A DNA stretch of 64,000 nt from NCBI RefSeq assembly GCF_000001735.4, contig NC_003071.7, positions 2,863,001-2,927,000 on the forward strand. The letters run 5' to 3'. A program made the translations under genes and the position numbers. Shown piece after piece: positions 43,961-56,156 of this stretch (positions within the stretch are counted from its first letter, which is position 1; each line of letters opens with the position of its first letter). Source of the stretch: Arabidopsis thaliana. Lineage: Eukaryota; Streptophyta; Magnoliopsida; Brassicales; Brassicaceae. The notes below the pieces were generated by a model that saw only the letters and a list, made by a program, of their open reading frames with translations, did not search any database and was not told the origin of the DNA.

Positions 43961-44117
43961 TATTGGGGATAGAGTAGAATCTCTTGTGATATATTTTGTG
44001 ACAGAGTTATGTCCTATAATTTAGGGATTCGAGTTTATTTTATACGATGACTCTCTTGTATAAATATCACACTTTGTGAATCAATAAACTCAAGTTAGTG
44101 CAATACCTAATTCTACA
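43961..44117 (+). repeat. Copia 3' LTR (157 bp)
   Basis: Same 157-bp sequence as the 5' LTR, by eye without differences, followed by the second CAAAT duplication. Confidence 0.95.
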
Positions 44118-44122
44118 CAAAT

Positions 44123-45472
44123 AATTTTCTCTCTCTCTGAAAGTTTTAGAGAGAGAAAAAAATCTTTTGTGTGAACTTTAATTTAAGGTTAATGATTTTT
44201 GAGGCACAAAAAAACTCATTTCTCAAAACTCAAAAGTATTGCTTCAGGCAACATGATACGAAATAACACTATCTTAAATTAGAAAAATAATGCCAAGATT
44301 AAACTAAAAGTACATAAACAATGCAAATGATAAACTAAAAATAAGAACTTAAACATTTAATAATCCGGTAGGTCGCTTGTGGATCCACTAATAATGATGC
44401 TTAAATAAAAATGTATTAATCATTCGATCTTCTATTTATGTGTTGTAATAAAATTTAATTTTTAATAATATGGTTTTATTAGGTATTTTTAAAAAAAAAA
44501 CTTAGTGGATAGAATTTGTAAACTTTATAAATAAAAGAATATGTGAAGAATTAAAACAAAATATTAAAATAGAATATTTTAAAGCAAAAAAAGAGCAAAC
44601 CTCTGCTCGATTTTTATGGCACTCTATATTTAGATGAAGAAATAGAGTTAACAATTTGAGATAGTCTAAGAGTTGGGAAACGAAGAGATGTTGTAATGGC
44701 AAAAACCACACAACTTTCCTGTAGGAAAATTCTTGATTTTAAGGTTTTTGGGCAAAATAATTCTATTCAATAAAAAAATTGTTTTGATGGAAAAACAATA
44801 TTTTGTGACTTTGGCGGAAACCCGAAATTCTGCGATTTTTTATTTTGACGAAAAGGATCTGTAATTTGTGATTTCTAAGGAAAATATTAATCCAAAATCC
44901 TGGTGCAAATTCGTTGTTTTTTAAGAATATAAAACATTAATCTATCGAAACTCACATGATTTGAGTTATGATTGTATATGAGGATATTTTAAACATTTAC
45001 AATTTTTGGAAGAATCATATTCATATGAATTGACAATTTAAACTCATCGCTTTTTATTTTTGGATGAGTAACAAATGCATCTAGCTACCATATCTAGATA
45101 GATGTCTTTAATTGTGTTAAAACAGACATCATTTGGTATCTTCATCTTGGTGACGCAGTTCTAACATCACCAAAATCTTCCTCTTGACTAGATAAAAACA
45201 CATGATGATTTAGTTTTACTTATTCCTTCTCTCTACACTACTCTTTCATCAAGATGTGTTGTTATTGCAACTCTCATCATATCGATACATGTTGAGAGAT
45301 TGATCGCTTATTTTCTCCTGAAAAACAAAAGAAAAGAGGAAAAATAAAAGGTTTAGTAATGAAGACATGTTTCATATAATCTTGAGTGAAAAAGCTTTAT
45401 TTTCTGTCATGTATTTACTTTGATTGAAGTTGTAGATGCTAGACTATCAACTTGGCTATTATTCTGGCTGCT
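44123..45472. other. AT-rich spacer between copia element and kinase gene
   Basis: Begins with a CT-rich / AGAGAGAG inverted pair (TTTTCTCTCTCTCTGAAAG ... TTTAGAGAGAGAAAA, 44,125-44,162) that can fold into a hairpin. Otherwise no gene. The end near 45,420 is the 3' UTR side of the kinase gene. Confidence 0.5.
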
Positions 45473-48198
45473 TTACGACGAAGGACGCGTGATAGACATG
45501 TTTTCTTCTGCTAAATTCATGAGCCTTTTCAGCCCAGGCAACACAACCGTTCCCAAGTCAGGTCTATCTTTCCGTCTTAACTCTGCGCATTGTAAACCGA
45601 TTTTTGCTAATATTAAAGCCTCTTCAATTGGCCAATCAGTAACAAGAGGGTCAAGTATCTTGGCAAAATTTCCTTCCTCAATTGCTTTCTCAACTTGATT
45701 TGTCAAACCCATTGGTGTCTTTGCTGTAAGTATTTGCAAGAGCACAATCCCAAATGAGTATATGTCTGATTTGGTTCCAAGCATACCAGTTTGCTGGTAT
45801 TCTGGATCAATGTAACACAATGTTCCAGCAGTGGATGTCATTCTATAATGCGTTGCGATGTCATCAATTGTGGGAGGGACAAGCCTAGCCAACCCAACAT
45901 CAGAAATCTTGCTGACCATGTGCTGGTCAAGTAATATGTTAGCTGGTTTCAAGTCGCGGTGCACTAGTGGCTCTGGCTTTAGCTGGTGAAGGAAATTAAG
46001 GCTAGTGGCGATTTCAGCTGCAATGCGGAATCTTAGCTGCCAAGAAAGCACTGGAGAGTTTCCTCGTCTAAGGAGACAATCGTCTAAGCTACCATTGGAC
46101 ATGTATTCGTAGACTAAACATCCGTATTCCGCACAGGCTCCAAGGAGCAGAACCATATTAGGATGTCTTATACATGTCAAGACTTCCACTTCTTGCTGGA
46201 ACTGTGATCTTCCTTGTGTTGCATCCGGTCTCACAACTTTTATCGCCACTGGTGTGTAATCTAGAGTACCCTTGTAAACTGTTCCATAACTGCCTTCTCC
46301 AATCTTATGACTATCTGAGAATTTTGTTGTTCCTTGTTCAATCTCCTCAATTGTGTATTTCCTATACATTCTATTACTATGAGGTAAAGCATGCATTGCT
46401 TTATTTTCATGCTCTACTTCTCGTAGAGCCGCCGTTTCGATTTGCTTTCTTTTTTGAGCTTCGGTTTCAGCCATTCTATGAGCGGCTTCTAATGCTTCCA
46501 TGGCTGCTCTACTCTTTGCCTTCTCATTCTCTGCTATTGCCATTGCTGCTTCTTTGGCAAGTATTGCTTCTTCTAGTTTATGTTTCCTTTCTTCTTTCCA
46601 TTTGTGTAACTCAATAGTCTGACAAAAACATAGATTCATATCTTAATATCATAAAAACGGATGATTATTTTAAGTATATATGTATATGTATGTATGTAGT
46701 TATACCGTCTTCTTAGCTGCGATTGCTTCTTTGCATGCACTATTATACATGTCCATTGTATACTTAAGTTCTAGTTTTAGCCTTCTCATCTCAGATTCTA
46801 CATCATCCTGTGAGAATTTATAGAGTAATCAAGAAATATTAATTAAGGCAGAAAAAATTTGATTAGTAAATTATTTTTATTAATTTACCTGGCTATACAT
46901 TGACAATGATGAGAGTCTCCCACTTTCTTGGGAGCTTGTGGAGAATGCAGAATAAGAAGAACACAAATCTATGGACTGTTTTTCAGATGAGCTTGAGGAT
47001 GTAGCATAGTTGGATCGATTGTCTTCAAACCAATCCATGCTTGGCCTATCACTACTCACAAAGGATAAGTCTGAGTCCGACACTAAGGCCTGGTATGTCC
47101 CTTGATCATATTCTTTTCTCAAATATGGAGACCTATTCATATTATTATCACTCAGTTGCATGCAAAAGAATATAAAATATCACAAGCATGTTGGTAAATT
47201 ATCAGGAAAACATACTTGATCTCGATCTCGTCTTGTATACTTTGCACTGATTGAAGCCTTCTCTGAGCTCTAGGACTGAAGTTGTTGTTGTTGGCATTAC
47301 TTGACCGAGCTGGTAATTGTGGACGTATTGTGCAAAGTGGAGGAGGTGAAGAGGTAGCTGATCTAACGGACGAAATTTTACCTTTAGAGATTGCATAAAC
47401 TGTACAGAAATTGGGTGCTCCTTTTATCACTGCGTTTGTAACATCTACCGCTTTTAACCGCCTATCGCAACACCACATACACACACATTTACTTAATATA
47501 AGACATGTTTTTATATTGACAAAGAAGAGTAATAACATGAAGAAATCTTCTTACTTTAAAAGAGTTATCTTAGATGCACCGAGTACTAGAATATCGATTG
47601 CATTCTCTTGTACATACTCTATGATTCCTTCTGCAGCATCAACGTTCTCCAATACTACCTCTTCACAATTTATCTGTCAACAATACTCTCAATCTTTAAC
47701 ATTTTTGACCAAAACACCTCCTTTCTAATTACTAATTAACGAATAAATTGACCTAATGATATGAAGAAAAATGTGTGTGGTTAGGTGATAGTTTCGATAG
47801 GCAATGTTTTAATGTAAAAATCGCGATAATACTTTTAACAAATTGATGAAGTTAGACGCAAAACTCACGTCTTTCCTAGTGCAGAAACATCGGAATGGAA
47901 GAAACAGTTCCTTAACGTCATCTCCAGACTTATTTGGTTGAGTCCCTACATCAACATTATGATGTTTAATTCAAGGTAAATTGAAACGAAGTTGACTAGA
48001 ATATGTAACAATGAGCTTTAAGGGGATACCATTATTAGCAAGGGTTTGCTTGACTTTAACATGAATAAGAGTTAGAGTCTCTCCTGGTGTCAAAAGATTA
48101 TCAACAGCCCATTTCAATGCAGCCTGACTTCCTTTGTCTCGATCAATCGCAATTGCAACGCTTTCGTCTCTTCGCTCACCATCTACCATCTTCACCAT
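45473..48198 (-). CDS. USP-domain receptor-like cytoplasmic kinase (RLCK IX type), 7 exons
   Basis: Minus-strand exons: 48030-48198, 47869-47945, 47555-47673, 47216-47461, 46889-47132, 46706-46807, 45473-46618, giving 700 aa. The N-terminus is a UspA-like fold (VAIAIDRDKGSQAALKWAVD, TLIHVK, IDILVLGASK). A Ser-rich linker follows, then a coiled coil (KLEEAILAKEAAMAIAENEK, RKQIETAALREVEH). The kinase domain has GEGSYGTVYKG, VAIKVV, HRDLKPANILL, a DFG site reading DVG (SDVGLARL), GTLCYIDPEYQ and SDIYSFGIVLL. This USP-coiled coil-kinase order without the C-terminal U-box is the RLCK IX layout. It has no signal peptide or TM, so is probably cytosolic. Matches AT2G07020 as I recall it. Confidence 0.95.
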
Positions 48199-48728
48199 TT
48201 CTAAAAACTCTTGCCAAAAAAACAGGATTTTAACAATTTGTTTATAAATGCAAAATTGTGGGTTACAAAGGCGTTGAAAACATATGCCAATATTAGCAAA
48301 TAGGCAAGATGCAAGGTTTTCAACTCTCTTTTCGGTTATGTTTTGTTGCCTTCCATCGTGTCTTCTCGAGTTTTCTTTTAGGAAATATTGTTATCTTATA
48401 ACTGAAGTAATATTTTGCATGCATATCTCTATCTGTATTTGGTGGTAACTTATAATTGTAATAAAATTATACACATCTTTAGCATTTATATGCTTTCTAT
48501 TTTTTATCTAGTTCTTAAACCAACATGTATATAATAAAATTTCTATAAATAGTATTCTTATATGTAACCAGTTGAGGTTGTATAAAATGTTTAAGCATTA
48601 GATAGATTAAGAAAATTTATCAATTTGTTGGTCATAGTATTCTGAACAACATAGTATAAAATTCATATTAAGTAAAAGCATTATATATTATGCATGCATG
48701 ATTTTTATTTTCAAAATTTAATGATTAA
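48199..48728. other. Upstream region of the kinase gene
   Basis: No gene. Carries the 5' UTR/promoter of the minus-strand kinase; no diagnostic motif recognised. Confidence 0.4.
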
Positions 48729-49500
48729 CTAGATATTGACCCGCGGTACACCGTGGGTGGATATGTTCATTGAAAAGTTATAGGTATTTTCTTATAAGAA
48801 TTATTATTTGTATATGAATAATATATTGTTGATATATAATTTTTATCTATCTAAAGCTTGGGTAATTCATGTTTATATTCTCATATTTGTTGTATATTAG
48901 ATTAATGTTAAAATTCAGTATTGTTTTGTGGTTTGGGTTTGTTAGAGGTAATAAAGATCTAAAACTTGTATTATTTAGGGATTGATCCACGGTACACCGT
49001 GGGTTGATATTTTTGTTAGAAAATTAAAGATTTTTACTTTAATTAATATTATTTATATATAAATAACATATTCAAGAGGTACATCATAGACCTATACTTT
49101 TATTAAATAAAAATTGAATTTTGTTTTGAAGATGATCTATAGATACATGCTATTTTTTTTTTATGTATGATACTATGATACACCTCATGACGATTTTTAT
49201 AACTATTTTATTTTTGAAAATTTAAGTTATATTTACTTTGATAAAAAAGTTTGAATGTTTAAAATTCTATAATTGTATTTTTGACTGTTAATTTTAGGAT
49301 TTCGTATATAGTATATCATTTTGTCATATTGATCCAAACCAATCCCACAATATAACCAACCTCGTCCCGTACAATTAAACATCATTTTATCATTTTCTTA
49401 TGAAATTTGAATATTTATAATATTGGAAACTTTCAAAAAAGTTTTAATATCGATCCAAACTTTACAATTGTATATTGATTGTTAAATCTAGCATTTCACC
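48729..49500 (-). mobile_element. Helitron copy 1 (3' end at 48,729)
   Basis: Read on the minus strand the element ends ACCCACGGTGTACCGCGGGT, CAATATCTAG followed by T. This is a GC-rich hairpin a few bases before CTAG with insertion between A and T, the Helitron 3' signature. Another CCACGGTACACCGTGG hairpin sits inside at about 48,985. It shares about 700 bp of similarity with 56,157-56,880. The 5' (TC) end was not located; the right limit is where similarity fades. Confidence 0.75.
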
Positions 49501-50330
49501 CGTAGTATATCGTCCAATATTAATATTTATAATATTTAAATTTCTTATAAAGTTCAAATATTTACAAAATTTAAACTTTATAAAATTTTCAAAATCATTA
49601 ATATTTAAAATTTTTAATAAATTTTAACTCTTAAAAAAGTTTAAAAAATTTTAATACTTAACTTTTAATAAAGTTTAAATATATATAATATTTTAAAACT
49701 TTGAAAGTTGTAGTGATTTTAAAATAAAGAAATGGAGTAATCGAATAACACTTTTACTTTTGGATGTTTGATATATTAAGGTTCCTGCTCATTCGTATTC
49801 GGAATCGGTTTGACCTTTTTTATAATATGGCTCTTAACAATTTCCTAATTCTTTAAGCAAAGTGGGACCTTGTACTTTTATTTATTTTCATCGATTGAGT
49901 ATCATATGTCTGTTTTACAAAATTTTAATTACATCAGATGCAAAAAAATTTAATATTTTATTAACTATATGTATTTTATATATAAAGTAAATATATATAT
50001 ATATATATATAAACAAATATAGTGACAAAAAAAATAAAAAATTTATATTTAGTCTCGATATAGATGTTTTAGGAAATTATTCTTAATCGGATAGAGTTTA
50101 ATAAAGAAAGATTTAGTTAAGTTTAAAAATTTAGGAAAGAGTTAATTCAAGTATTTAATGCAAATTAATGATTTGTAAGTTTTTAAAAATAAAATATTTG
50201 GTTGAGATAAAATTTGTAAGAACCTAAATGTAAATAGTAAATAGTATAGGGATTTTTGGCTAAATAGTCTACCAAATATGTATAGATAGATTAAAACGAT
50301 AATCCATAGACATGAATGTGTTTACCGGTG
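49501..50330. other. AT-rich DNA with (TA)n
   Basis: No gene; a TA microsatellite at about 49,991-50,011. May include the remainder of Helitron copy 1. Confidence 0.5.
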
Positions 50331-50628
50331 GGGAAAATGATCATTTAATTCCTAAACTATGTGCAATTAACTCATTTATTCCTGAACTATTGTGGGAACA
50401 AATTAAATCACAAACTTATCATTGACTTGATGCTTTTGGACCAAAATATATTCAACGTTTAGTAACTAAAGAAGGTGTTAAATCCCTTCAATTAAACGTA
50501 ATAAACCTAGACTAAACCTTAAAAATTCTCATATTTTTCCCCAAATAAGAACCTTAGGCGATTCAACTCAAAATTAATCGAGAGGCATAGAGATCGAAAT
50601 CAAATTCATTGATTTCAGAGAGAATACC

Positions 50629-52085
50629 ATGAATAGACAAAGGAGAAAGCTTCCAATTCGAAGAGATGGTGAAGCCCAAATTCAACGTGAGGGAATTGAA
50701 GCCAATCATGTTGCACCCGAAATAGTTGGAGGCGATGGAGTTGCAAAGCGTGGAGTTGCAGAAGATGGAGATATAGGTGATGGAGTTGTAGAGGAGATAG
50801 TAAATGAGGAGGGAGAAGGATATGATCTCATGATTCTAGTGTTGATGAAGATGATTGTCCGGTTATTGTCGAAGATAATAGCGGGTACAGAGAGGCAGAA
50901 CAATGTTTGGCTGAAAATTTAGAGGAAGAAGAAGATGAATTTGTTGATGTTGAAATCTGCAATAACTTAGAAGACCATTTTGGGTTTGATGCGTGTTAAG
51001 ATGATGCTGTTAATAAATCTGATGAAAGCGGAGATGATGTTTGGGACAGCGAGAAGATTCCAGATCCATTATCAGATGATGATGACAAATATGAAGCTGA
51101 GAGGCCATTCACTCATGGAGACCATTCCGATGAACCGCTAGCCTTGAATAATACAATCAACAATGCAGACGAATTCAAGTATGCACTCCTCAGGTATTCT
51201 CTAAAGACTGAATACGATATCAAAATGTTTAAGTCATCATCGAATAGGCTTGGGGCAAAGTGTACACAACACATCAAAGAAAAGTGTCCTTGGATAGTGT
51301 ATTGTTCTTTTGAGAAGAGGAAAAACAAGCTTTTGATAAGGAGATTCTATAATAAGCATATTTGTGTAAGATCCGGTTAAACAAAGTTTTTGAAAAGTGG
51401 AACTATTGCACAACTTTGGGAAGAAAGGCTTCGATTGAATCCTAAAATTAAATCTCAGGAGATGGTAGTTGAAATTAAGAGGGAGTTTAATATGATTGTG
51501 ACTGTGCATCAGTGTAGGAGAGCAAAACAATTGCTAAGAAATAAAAGAAAGGCTAGTCATGAATCACATTTTGCTTGCAATGATTCTATAGGTTATATGT
51601 TTGTTTTGATGCATTGAAAACAGCTTGGAAGAAGTCTTGTTGGCCTATTATTCGTTTAGATGATGCATTTATGAAATGGGATATCAAAGGGAAAATGTTA
51701 GTTGCAGTTGGTAAAGATGGGGATAACAGAATATTTCCAATTACTTGGGCAGTGGTAGAGGTGGAGGATATTGATAATTAGATGTGTTTTGTGCAACTGT
51801 TGAAAAAAGACTTGAGTCTTGGAGATGGAGCTGACATTACAATGATATTTGATAAACATCATGTAAGATTTTTGGTTCTCGTAAGTTAAATGCAAGATTT
51901 TATGATTTCTTGTGTTGGATATTGATATTATTTACTTGTGGTGACAAGATTTATTAAATGCAGTTCGTGATGAGCTTCCCCAAGCTGAACACAGAATGTG
52001 TGCAAGACACATTTTGGAAAATTGGAAGAAGACAAACAAGGATATTGAATTTGAGCGTCTGTTTTGGAAAATAGCAAGGTGTTAC
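50629..52085 (+). pseudogene. MuDR-type (MULE) transposase pseudogene
   Basis: Plus-strand pieces in changing phases: an acidic N-terminal region (51,100-51,380: DEFKYALLRYSLKTEYDIKM, RLGAKCTQHIKEKCPWIVYC, the plant MuDR DNA-binding CX..CPW..YC type), then LNPKIKSQEMVVEIKREFN. After a break (51,628-51,895) come PIIRLDDAFMKWDIKGKMLV, AVGKDGDNRIFPITWAVVEV, EDIDN and a stop. After another break (51,962-52,080) come DELPQAEHRMCARHILENWK. The middle block is the MULE catalytic domain with the LD-xF-K...G-L..AVG.D.NN motif. Several stops and frameshifts; the C-terminal part is gone. About 300 bp upstream, GGGGAAAATGATCATTTAAT (50,333) may be its terminal repeat. Confidence 0.85.
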
Positions 52086-53440
52086 ACATCACAATCCTTT
52101 GCAATATAGATAAATTTTGATGACTTTAATTTTGACTATAAAAATAATATTATAAATGACAAATTTAATTACAATTTATTATATTCATATTTCATAAAAA
52201 AAATTATATTATTTATTTACTATCTTCAAAAAAATAAACATTTAAGATAGTACTTATTTAGTTATTGAATGTAGCAGATTTATAGTTGGAATATGTAAAC
52301 TGCAATATTTTACATGCATGCCATTTCAATATGTGTAAAACATTTTGACAGACGATGCATGACACATATCTCTCTCACAAATTTCCAAAGTCCTTTTAAA
52401 TTTTTCCACAACTTCTATTTATATATATTTGATTATTTATTCTGAAGAATACTTTTAGAATTTTATTTATCTTCATATTTATGGATAATTTTGGTATATT
52501 TAAAAAATGAGAAATGAAAAAATATTTAACAATGTGGATAAAGATCTTCTAGAGGTTCTAGGTTTAACAGAAAAAAAAACAAAATCGTGGCAGTTAGCTC
52601 AAATTGAGTTCCATGTTGATAATTAAGGTTTTCTTAAACCAGATAAAAAAGTTTGGGTTAGAAAGATCTCACATAATAATATATTTATTTAGGATTTTGG
52701 TGCTTTGTGGACGGATCACAGAGAGAAAACAATAAGTTTTCAGGAACAGTGTGGTTCTATACATCATCAAATACAGAGTTGCCAACTATATGACGCGAAT
52801 CTCTGTAGAAGTCTATCTCTACTCCATACCTAAGTCGAAGGTCTACTCTGGACGATAAAGTGTATGATTTGTCCCGAAAACTAAGATTTAGCCTTTTTAC
52901 GGACAGTTCAAACCTGGTGAATATGGTGTCTTTCCCAACCGAATGGTCGGCGTTTCAACATATTTGGAGGATTTTCAAAGCGACAAAGAAGAATTCATAA
53001 GCTTCTTTTTATTATTAATCTCTCACAATGCAAATGTAAAAGTTGATAATTCGGTATGAAAAGTTCGAACCGTTTCGTATCATTTATGTAAACAATATTC
53101 CTCAAAATTGGATCTTTTGAACTCTAAATAAAAAGATAATTAAAAAAATGTTCATCTATGATGAGCTACATATATTATATTGTATTAGCAACAAACCTCA
53201 TGATACGTTCAACGTCGAAAATACACATTCTAAGTAATAGAAAAATAACTATTAATATTCCCATCCATGTTGAAGAAAATATAAGAAAAGCTAAGAAACT
53301 CAAAAAGAAGAAATAAAAACACCATAGAAACCGGAAGTGTCTAAAATTCCACCACAAATCTCTAAGTGACTTTCTCAAAAATAAAGACTTCGTCAACACA
53401 AACTTTCTTTTGATAGACCACAAAAATTTCTTATGTTGTC
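52086..53440. other. Spacer between MULE remnant and PRK2
   Basis: No gene recognised. 52,640-53,060 has a less AT-rich composition but no open frame. The final 150 bp before PRK2 (53,450-53,600) is a CT-rich 5' UTR-like tract. Confidence 0.5.
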
Positions 53441-53620
53441 TATTCTTGGTATGCTTTGATAGAGACCTCTCCTCTTCAACACTCGCTCTCTCTCTTTCTT
53501 TCCTTTTTTTCCTCTATCATTTCATCCATCTCAGATTATCTTCGTTTTTCTTCATCTCCAGAGACTCTCCTTCCATCTACCCTTAGAGGGCGCGCCTCCC
53601 GTGCGCCTTCTTAACTGGTT

Positions 53621-55760
53621 ATGGAATCCAAATGTCTCATGTTCGTTTCCATTGTATCTGTCTTCTTCATGGTTGTTAATGGCGTATCAGAGACCGAAAC
53701 TCTCTTGAAATTCAAGAATTCTCTTGTTATTGGGAGAGCAAATGCTTTGGAGAGCTGGAATAGAAGGAATCCTCCATGCAAATGGACTGGTGTCTTGTGT
53801 GATAGAGGCTTTGTTTGGGGGTTACGACTAGAGAATCTTGAGCTCTCTGGCTCTATCGACATCGAGGCGTTGATGGGTTTGAATTCTCTAAGGTCTCTTA
53901 GTTTCATAAACAACAAATTTAAAGGTCCATTTCCAGAGTTCAAGAAACTTGTTGCTTTGAAATCACTTTACTTGTCAAACAATCAATTCGACCTAGAGAT
54001 ACCTAAGGATGCATTTGATGGCATGGGGTGGTTGAAAAAACTTCATCTGGAGCAAAATAATTTTATTGGTGAAATTCCAACGTCCTTGGTCAAAAGTCCA
54101 AAGCTTATAGAGCTTAGACTTGACGGGAACCGGTTCACCGGACAAATACCAGAATTCAGACATCATCCAAACATGTTAAACCTTTCAAACAATGCATTGG
54201 CAGGTCAAATCCCAAATAGTTTCAGTACAATGGATCCAAAATTGTTTGAAGGTGCACTAATTTTATTCACTTTTGTTATAACTCTAGAAAAACCACATAT
54301 ATATAATTTTAATAGAAAAACATGTTTTTCTTTGGCTGTAGGGAATAAAGGCTTATGTGGAAAACCTTTGGATACAAAGTGTTCTTCTCCTTACAACCAT
54401 TCCTCGGAACCCAAGTCGAGCACCAAGAAAACATCATCAAAGTTTTTGTACATTGTAGCTGCAGCAGTAGCAGCACTAGCTGCATCACTCATAATTATTG
54501 GAGTGGTCATCTTCCTTATCCGAAGACGAAAGAAGAAACAACCATTATTGTCAGCAGAACCAGGACCATCAAGTCTACAAATGAGAGCTGGAATCCAAGA
54601 AAGTGAAAGGGGACAAGGTAGCTACCATTCACAAAACCGTGCTGCTAAAAAGATGATTCATACCACAAAATTGTCATTTTTGAGAGATGACAAGGGGAAA
54701 TTTGAGTTGCAAGATTTATTGAAAGCATCAGCAGAGATTCTAGGAAGTGGATGTTTTGGAGCTTCGTATAAGACATTGCTTTCGAACGGATCGGTGATGG
54801 TAGTGAAGAGGTTTAAACATATGAATAGTGCAGGAATTGATGAGTTCCAAGAACACATGAAAAGGTTGGGGAGGTTAAACCATGAGAATTTGCTCCCAAT
54901 TGTTGCTTATTACTACAAAAAAGAGGAAAAGCTTTTTGTTTCCGATTTTGTTGCAAATGGAAGCTTGGCTGCTCATCTCCATGGTATTATTTGTTTTTCT
55001 CTCTTTAATTTTTCATTTGCAAACACTAATGCTAATTAAATCATTCTTTGCTTATGATATGTTTTTTTTTTTTCTATGTATAAATCTAGGTCATAAATCC
55101 CTAGGGCAACCAAGCTTGGATTGGCCAACAAGATTCAATATTGTGAAAGGTGTAGGAAGGGGACTTTTATACCTCCACAAAAACCTACCTAGCCTAATGG
55201 CTCCTCATGGTCATCTAAAATCATCTAATGTTCTTCTAAGTGAGAAATTTGAGCCTCTTCTTATGGACTATGGTTTAATCCCAATGATCAACGAAGAAAG
55301 CGCGCAAGAGCTCATGGTGGCTTACAAATCCCCAGAGTACGTAAAACAAAGCCGTGTGACCAAGAAAACCGATGTTTGGGGGCTAGGTGTACTCATCTTG
55401 GAGATTCTTACGGGAAAGTTACTTGAAAGTTTCTCACAAGTGGATAAAGAAAGCGAGGAGGACCTAGCGAGCTGGGTAAGGTCTAGTTTTAAAGGAGAGT
55501 GGACACAAGAATTGTTTGATCAAGAAATGGGGAAAACAAGCAATTGTGAAGCACATATACTCAATCTCATGAGAATTGGATTGAGTTGTTGTGAAGTAGA
55601 TGTGGAGAAAAGGTTAGATATAAGAGAGGCTGTTGAGAAGATGGAAGATTTGATGAAGGAGAGAGAACAAGGAGATGATGACTTTTACTCAACATATGCG
55701 AGTGAAGCTGATGGGAGATCGTCGAGGGGACTATCAAGTGAGGGAATTAACTTGTCATGA
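53621..55760 (+). CDS. PRK2: Pollen receptor-like kinase PRK2 (PRK2A), 3 exons
   Basis: Exons 53621-54251, 54342-54983 and 55090-55760 give 647 aa, the length I recall for Arabidopsis PRK2A. Signal peptide MESKCLMFVSIVSVFFMVVN; LRRNT_2 (ETLLKFKNSL...CKWTGVLC); about five LRRs (LKSLYLSNNQFDLEIP, LKKLHLEQNNFIGEIP); a TM segment at roughly residues 244-270; juxtamembrane RRRKKK; kinase-like domain. The catalytic loop is HGHLKSSNV instead of HRDxKxxN and DFG is replaced by MDYGL, while the Lys of VMVVKRF is kept, so activity may be weak or absent. PRKs act in pollen tubes with RopGEFs. The first intron has no stop in frame, so unspliced RNA would read through. Confidence 0.96.
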
Positions 55761-56156
55761 AAAGTAAATCGACAAGCTATCAAGTAAACTTTTCATGCAA
55801 AAGTTGTCTTAAAACCGCAACTTGCTTGGAGCTAATTGATGTCGACACTTCAATATACGGAATCCCCCTTTATAAGTAGAAAAAGTTGGTTTTGCGTTAA
55901 CGTGTGATATTATTTTGGGAATTTCATCTGCAAGAAAATAATGTAGAGGACAAGATCTTTCTTACTTTTTAACAGAAAGCAGAGACAACTCCAAAAAAAA
56001 TACCAAAAACAAAAATAATAATGTACTCAAACTTTGTACTATATATACAGGGACGTAGACTCACATGGAAGTTCTTTTCTAGTTATTTCTACATATTCTC
56101 TTTGTATTGTCAAGATGGATGTTACATATTAGTTTTGCTTAGTTTTATGTATATAA

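Larger units (their letters stand above)
39330..44117 (+). mobile_element. Young copia LTR retrotransposon with short LTRs
   Basis: LTRs 39,330-39,486 and 43,961-44,117 (157 bp each) read as identical, with TSD CAAAT on both sides (39,325-39,329 and 44,118-44,122). The LTRs start TATTGGGG and end TTCTACA. PBS TGGTATCAGAGC follows the 5' LTR and PPT GAGGGGGAG precedes the 3' LTR. The single gag-pol frame is intact through gag, protease, integrase and most of RT. A deletion near 43,330 removes the end of RT and the RT/RNase H linker and shifts the frame. Identical LTRs indicate recent insertion, and the deletion makes the copy non-autonomous. Confidence 0.97.

Noticed and set aside
46174..46617. 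147-codon plus-strand frame
   Set aside because: Antisense shadow of the kinase coding exon.
51144..51380. Open 78-codon frame as a stand-alone gene
   Set aside because: It is the CX..CPW..YC DNA-binding piece of the MULE transposase remnant, continuous with later pieces in other phases.
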